NCBI GenBank assembly: GCA_013214355.1
Contig: JABSSL010000075.1
Location: 62,001-126,000, forward strand
DNA: 64,000 bases
Source: Saprospiraceae bacterium
GTDB taxonomy: Bacteria; Bacteroidota; Bacteroidia; Chitinophagales; Saprospiraceae
Direction of reading: 5' to 3'
This document shows, piece after piece, positions 60,915 through 64,000 of this stretch. The position numbers were made by a program, and so were the translations under genes. The notes under the pieces are model-generated. The model did no database searches, was not told the origin of the DNA, and was given only the letters and a program-made list of their open reading frames with translations. Every line of letters starts with the position of its first letter. Position 1 is the stretch's first letter.

Positions 60915-60989
60915 ATGCAAACGGGAAAATATCCAAACGCCATCCCTATCCCTAATAGCTCTCCTATTACCAAACTTGTTCAAATGTGA
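60915..60989 (+). CDS. Possible 24-residue peptide (mini-gene)
   Basis: ATG 11 bp after the -7 box; the frame starts MQTGKYPNAIPIPNSS and ends TKLVQM. It is followed 6 bp later by a hairpin with a T-run, so promoter, frame and terminator make a unit of about 120 nt. Resembles in size and layout the 24-codon frame at 15890-15964, though the peptides are unrelated. Translation is not proven. Confidence 0.35.
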   Translation: MQTGKYPNAIPIPNSSPITKLVQM

Positions 60990-60995
60990 TCTCCG

Positions 60996-61029
60996 TCACT
61001 GAAACAGCGTCAGTGATATAGGCATTTTT
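60996..61029 (+). terminator. Terminator of the small transcription unit
   Basis: TCACTGA (60996-61002) and TCAGTGA (61010-61016) pair around AACAGCG; TATAGGC and TTTTT (61025-61029) follow. Confidence 0.55.
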
Positions 61030-61161
61030 GTTTTCAAATGAAGCAAGTTGTATAATAGGTTGCTTCGAAAAAAAGGTTCGTAAAAAAGTTAGAAATTGAA
61101 CTGTTAAAGCGAAACTTCTCAATTTTTTTGCGTCACAATGAAGTAAGGAAGTTTTTAGTAC

Positions 61162-61192
61162 TTGCATCATTGTTAAAATAATCTTAAATTTC
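61162..61192 (+). promoter_or_regulatory. Promoter of the ATP-binding protein-ybeY-mazG operon
   Basis: TTG (61162-61164), 20 nt, TAAATTTC (61185-61192), one base off consensus. The expected start near 61198 lies beyond the ATG at 61195, which favours the ATG at 61210 as the start codon. Confidence 0.55.
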
Positions 61193-61209
61193 GGATGTGC
61201 AAACAAAAT

Positions 61210-61614
61210 ATGGGTTCAAGACTGATTATGCTGAGACTACCTTCTAATCCTGGGAATATCGCTATGGTAGAGTCTTTTGTGGAGCGTGTGGTGCAGAGAT
61301 ATAAGTTGACTCCAGATCTTTATGGCAATATTCTCATCAGCCTTACCGAGGCAGTAAACAATGCCATCATTCACGGAAATCATAAGGATGACTCCAAAAC
61401 AGTGGAGATCTCTTTGCAAAAAGAGAAAGATAGCCTTTCTTTCCGCGTTACTGATGAGGGCCGAGGTTTCGATTATAATAGCTTACCAGATCCAACTAGT
61501 CCTGATAGAATTATGGAAGTTGGAGGCCGAGGCGTTTTCTTGATGCACCAATTGGCCGATCATCTTAAGTATCATAACAACGGGAGCACGGTCGAATTGC
61601 ATTTCAACCTTTAA
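61210..61614 (+). CDS. RsbW-like serine kinase/ATP-binding protein
   Basis: 134 residues from the ATG at 61210, selected from the promoter. Histidine-kinase-type ATPase (HATPase_c_2): ILISLTEAVNNAIIHGNHKDD (N box), VTDEGRGFDYNSLPDP (G1), GRGVFLMHQLAD (G2). In Gram-positives such proteins phosphorylate anti-anti-sigma factors; here no rsbV partner is adjacent, so the partner is unknown. Its stop overlaps the ybeY start (TAATG), so they are translationally coupled. Confidence 0.85.
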   Translation: MGSRLIMLRLPSNPGNIAMVESFVERVVQRYKLTPDLYGNILISLTEAVNNAIIHGNHKDDSKTVEISLQKEKDSLSFRVTDEGRGFDYNSLPDPTSPDRIMEVGGRGVFLMHQLADHLKYHNNGSTVELHFNL

Positions 61615-62078
61615 TGAAGATACCTCCTATTCCGGAAGAGGAATCTACTACTCAAGCACAGATCCTCTTCCACGAGGAAGATATTTCTTTCACCTTACCA
61701 GACGAGCTGAACTATATTAATTGGATTCAATCCGTGATTGAATCGGAATCTTGCCAGCTGCAACAGCTCAATTATATTTTTTGTAGCGATGCTGCTTTGC
61801 TCAAGGTCAACCTTGAGTACCTCGATCATGATACCTACACGGATATTATCACTTTCCCCTATGCTTCAACACCGCAGATAGAGGGGGATATCTTTATTAG
61901 CATTGATCGTATTAGAGAAAATGCTGCTAAGTTTAACCAACCTTTTGAGCGAGAGCTGAGACGTGTGATGATTCACGGTGTGCTCCATCTCTGTGGTTAT
62001 GGCGATAAATCCGAAGAAGAACAGCGTATTATGCGTGCCAAAGAGGATGAAGCTATAGCTCTCTTTATTACTCCTTGA
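61614..62078 (+). CDS. ybeY: Endoribonuclease YbeY (16S rRNA maturation)
   Basis: 154 residues. The zinc site is in RVMIHGVLHLCGYGDKSEEE: two His (HxxxH) and Asp in GYGD, where most bacteria have GYDH (the third His); this variant is common in Bacteroidota. YLDHDTYTDIITFPY and GDIFISIDRIRENAAKF fit the family. It processes the 3' end of 16S rRNA. Coupled to the ATP-binding protein. Confidence 0.93.
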   Translation: MKIPPIPEEESTTQAQILFHEEDISFTLPDELNYINWIQSVIESESCQLQQLNYIFCSDAALLKVNLEYLDHDTYTDIITFPYASTPQIEGDIFISIDRIRENAAKFNQPFERELRRVMIHGVLHLCGYGDKSEEEQRIMRAKEDEAIALFITP

Positions 62079-62152
62079 TTTCTATCCATTTTATACAACA
62101 ATCTTGTCCTTCTCGTATTATAGATGTAAAGGCTATTTTTTTATTCCAAAAG

Positions 62153-62497
62153 ATGACCATGACCATCAGAGAAGCACAAGCAACAGTTGATAAATGGATT
62201 AATACTATTGGTATCCGTTACTACAATGAATTAACGAATACTGCCATACTCATGGAGGAAGTAGGGGAAGTTGCACGCCTGATGGCACGTTTGTATGGAG
62301 AGCAATCGTTCAAAACCAAGGAAAAGGAGTTAGCCGGTGCAAAAGATCTACCCGATGAAATGGCGGATGTACTTTTTGTGCTGATTTGTCTCGCCAATCA
62401 AACGGGGATAGACTTGACCGAGGCCCTGGAAAAGAATTTAGAAAAGAAATCCATTAGGGATAGAGCGCGCCACGCAAACAATCAAAAACTCAAGTAA
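62153..62497 (+). CDS. MazG-like nucleotide pyrophosphohydrolase
   Basis: 114 residues from the ATG at 62153 (a second ATG lies at 62159; a frame opens at 62075 but overlaps ybeY). The all-alpha NTP-PPase motif is ILMEEVGEVARLMARLYG and LPDEMADVLFVLICLANQTGIDL (EExxE and ExxD). It would hydrolyse nucleoside triphosphates to monophosphates, as a house-cleaning or stress enzyme. Third gene of the operon, 74 bp after ybeY. Confidence 0.9.
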   Translation: MTMTIREAQATVDKWINTIGIRYYNELTNTAILMEEVGEVARLMARLYGEQSFKTKEKELAGAKDLPDEMADVLFVLICLANQTGIDLTEALEKNLEKKSIRDRARHANNQKLK

Positions 62498-62662
62498 TTC
62501 TTAAAAAAGGCAATGAAAATTTGTTTTTTTTAGTTATTACTTATTTTATGTTCTTTTTTGTGTTTCTTTTTCCCGTTATTTGTATATAAACTTTAGCCAA
62601 GCCAGTATTTTATTTATTTCACGAGCCTTTCTCACAAAGGATATAGGGCTAATAGTATAGGT

Positions 62663-64000
62663 ATGTCAAGCAAACAGGTGAAGATGACACTGATCTTCAC
62701 TCTATGTGCTATTGTGGGCGGTGCGCAAACGCCCTTCAATTGCAATGGAGGAATGTACAGAGTCACGGAAAACGATAAGGGGAGTACCTTTCAACAAATA
62801 GATTTAGATCCGGACCTCGGACGGATCCAGTTTACTGATTTGGCGCAGTATGACGGTTTAGCTATCAATGCCATTTGTTATCGTCCCCAGGATGATCTTG
62901 TATATGGCCTGATCCAAACCAGACCTTACCAACTCTGTAGGATAGATGCGGATTATCGCCTAGCTATCCTAGCTACCTTGCCTTTACCCGATTCTTTGCA
63001 TTTTGTATCAGGGGATATTAGTCCCGATGGTAGATACCTTGTCATGTTGGGCTTTCATGAAAGAGCAAACTATAATTTGTTAGCCAGGATAGATTTAGCA
63101 GACCCGGATTATCATACCGAGATGGAGATTTTTCGAGCAGCGGGAAGCACCTCTTCTGTCTATTGTACGGATATTGCCTTTCATCCGACCACCAATGTGT
63201 TGTTTGGATTTGACCACTTGCAGAGGCGCTTAGTCACTATTGATCTGGATGAGGGGGTAATCGATAACACTACATACCCGGTAACGGGCAAGATTCAAGG
63301 AATAGTTCCATCTATTTTCTTTGATGCTAGAGGAAACTTATTTGGAATCGGTTCTGCGGCAAGCCTTTTTGGGGATCGAACACTTTTTAAGTTCGACATT
63401 GATAGTGGGAAAGTTGACCGTTTGCAATCTTTGAACATCGACCACTATCCTGAAGACGCCTGCTCTTGCCCTTACACGGTTGAATTGTATAAAAGTATTA
63501 GTTTTCGCCAACTGTCTCCGTGTACCCAGGTTCAATTCACCTACTCCCTCGTTAACAAGACAGGGGAACCACTCACCCAATTAGAACTACGAGACAGTTT
63601 TCCTGCTGGTTTTTCCATTCAAGCCATCCACCTAGATGATCAGTTATCGGCTACCATCTCTGGGGAAGGAACTCATCGCTTTGAGTTAAGCCAGCTGGAC
63701 CTTCCCATTGGCCAATTTGAGATCACGGTTGATATGTGGCTGGAGGAGGAGGTTTCGGCAGGGGACTATGCAGACCATGCGACCTTATGGCATACACCGA
63801 GACTGTACCCGGAAGGTCCCAGTTATATTCTATCAGATGACCCGGAGACGATTGTAGTAGATGATCCTACGCAATACTCGGTAAGACCTTTAGAGGCACT
63901 GTTCACCAAAAATCATTATTTGATCTGTCCTGGAGATAGCGTGCTCTTGCAACCACTGACCGATCCAAACCTAAGCTATAGCTGGAGCACTGGACAAACT
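62663..64000 (+). CDS. Large secreted protein, N-terminal part (3' end outside window)
   Basis: 446 residues visible, frame open to the last base. Signal peptide (1-24: VKMTLIFTLCAIVGGAQTPF). Residues ~27-265 look like a WD/YVTN-type beta-propeller (YDGLAINAICYRPQDDLVYG, LPDSLHFVSGDISPDGRYLVMLGFH, DIAFHPTTNVLFGFD, VPSIFFDARGNLFGIG). A DUF11-like beta domain follows (TQVQFTYSLVNKTGEPLTQLEL), and the visible end (LICPGDSVLLQPLTDPNLSYSWSTGQT) is the Ig/PKD-like repeat seen in Bacteroidota type 9 secreted proteins. A C-terminal type 9 sorting signal would be expected beyond the window. Confidence 0.75.
   Translation, partial: MSSKQVKMTLIFTLCAIVGGAQTPFNCNGGMYRVTENDKGSTFQQIDLDPDLGRIQFTDLAQYDGLAINAICYRPQDDLVYGLIQTRPYQLCRIDADYRLAILATLPLPDSLHFVSGDISPDGRYLVMLGFHERANYNLLARIDLADPDYHTEMEIFRAAGSTSSVYCTDIAFHPTTNVLFGFDHLQRRLVTIDLDEGVIDNTTYPVTGKIQGIVPSIFFDARGNLFGIGSAASLFGDRTLFKFDIDSGKVDRLQSLNIDHYPEDACSCPYTVELYKSISFRQLSPCTQVQFTYSLVNKTGEPLTQLELRDSFPAGFSIQAIHLDDQLSATISGEGTHRFELSQLDLPIGQFEITVDMWLEEEVSAGDYADHATLWHTPRLYPEGPSYILSDDPETIVVDDPTQYSVRPLEALFTKNHYLICPGDSVLLQPLTDPNLSYSWSTGQT

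Larger units (their letters stand above)
60476..61209. other. Long spacer with a small transcription unit
   Basis: 734 bp: terminator of DUF4175 (60518-60554), a palindrome (60817-60849), a consensus promoter (60873-60903), a 24-codon frame (60915-60989), a hairpin terminator (60996-61029) and the promoter of the following operon (61162-61192). A 79-codon minus frame (60967-61206) is not convincing. Confidence 0.6.

Noticed and set aside
60967-61206. 79-codon minus-strand frame upstream of the RsbW-like gene
   Set aside because: Overlaps promoter, terminator and mini-gene on the plus strand and shows no recognisable domain.
1-64000. CRISPR arrays, prophage, transposase-carrying insertion sequences, tRNA and rRNA
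   Set aside because: No spaced direct-repeat array, phage structural gene, transposase, tRNA arm pattern or rRNA sequence was found on reading both strands by eye.

Overview
This window is a stretch of chromosome from a member of the Bacteroidota, most likely a Saprospiria-type bacterium (Lewinella/Haliscomenobacter relatives); the genus cannot be fixed from the sequence. The evidence is the set of families almost confined to that phylum (DUF4249 next to a TonB-dependent receptor, DUF2723/GT117, DUF4294, DUF4837, DUF2851, DUF4175, DUF4199, DUF2911, DUF6702), promoters of the Bacteroidota type (TTG, about 20 nt, TAnnTTTG) and the absence of purine-rich Shine-Dalgarno sequences. The content is mostly housekeeping. 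I see no rRNA, tRNA, CRISPR array, insertion sequence with a transposase, or prophage.

Layout. 1-9.4 kb: the end of a TonB-dependent receptor with its DUF4249 lipoprotein, a one-pass membrane protein with a helix-turn-helix-like N-terminus, small secreted proteins, and a minus-strand translation-related group (rsmG, a RluA-type pseudouridine synthase and a 55-residue membrane protein too short for most gene callers). 9.7-15.5 kb: a large GT117 protein O-glycosyltransferase, rpiB and a secreted M28 peptidase. 15.5-16.3 kb: a long spacer holding a minus-strand transcription unit (promoter, 24-codon frame, twin hairpins with C6/G6 loops, terminator) and a sigma-54-like promoter for htpG. 16.3-30.7 kb: htpG, an ECF sigma factor with a zinc-finger/TPR anti-sigma, a GT4 glycosyltransferase, nadB, an AIM24-like protein, an M42 aminopeptidase, a flippase, a MepA-like endopeptidase, an FkbM methyltransferase. 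31-37 kb: lpxK-plsC, an M20 hydrolase, a cupin and a ClpP-fold protease. 37-50 kb: an S10 carboxypeptidase, an acyltransferase, an AbgB-like hydrolase, a two-gene operon of a PAP2-like membrane protein and an EAD-like/CHAT-protease protein, then aminotransferase-capA-folA. 50-64 kb: LuxR/DUF4199 pair, a VanX-like dipeptidase, a MoxR ATPase without its usual partners, an Nramp-fold transporter lacking the metal ligands, a uracil-DNA glycosylase, a giant acidic DUF4175 protein, an RsbW-like kinase-ybeY-mazG operon, and the start of a large secreted protein.

Most distinctive: the PAP2-EAD/CHAT operon (42.3-44.0 kb), which looks like an uncharacterised caspase-like effector module with a predicted leaderless mRNA; the twin-hairpin small RNA or mini-gene divergent from htpG; and a pair of 182-bp MITE-like elements at 13.6 and 35.9 kb, in opposite orientation, sharing a 32-nt core (31/32 identical) and terminal inverted repeats. 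Functional names rest on motifs read by eye; no database search was possible.
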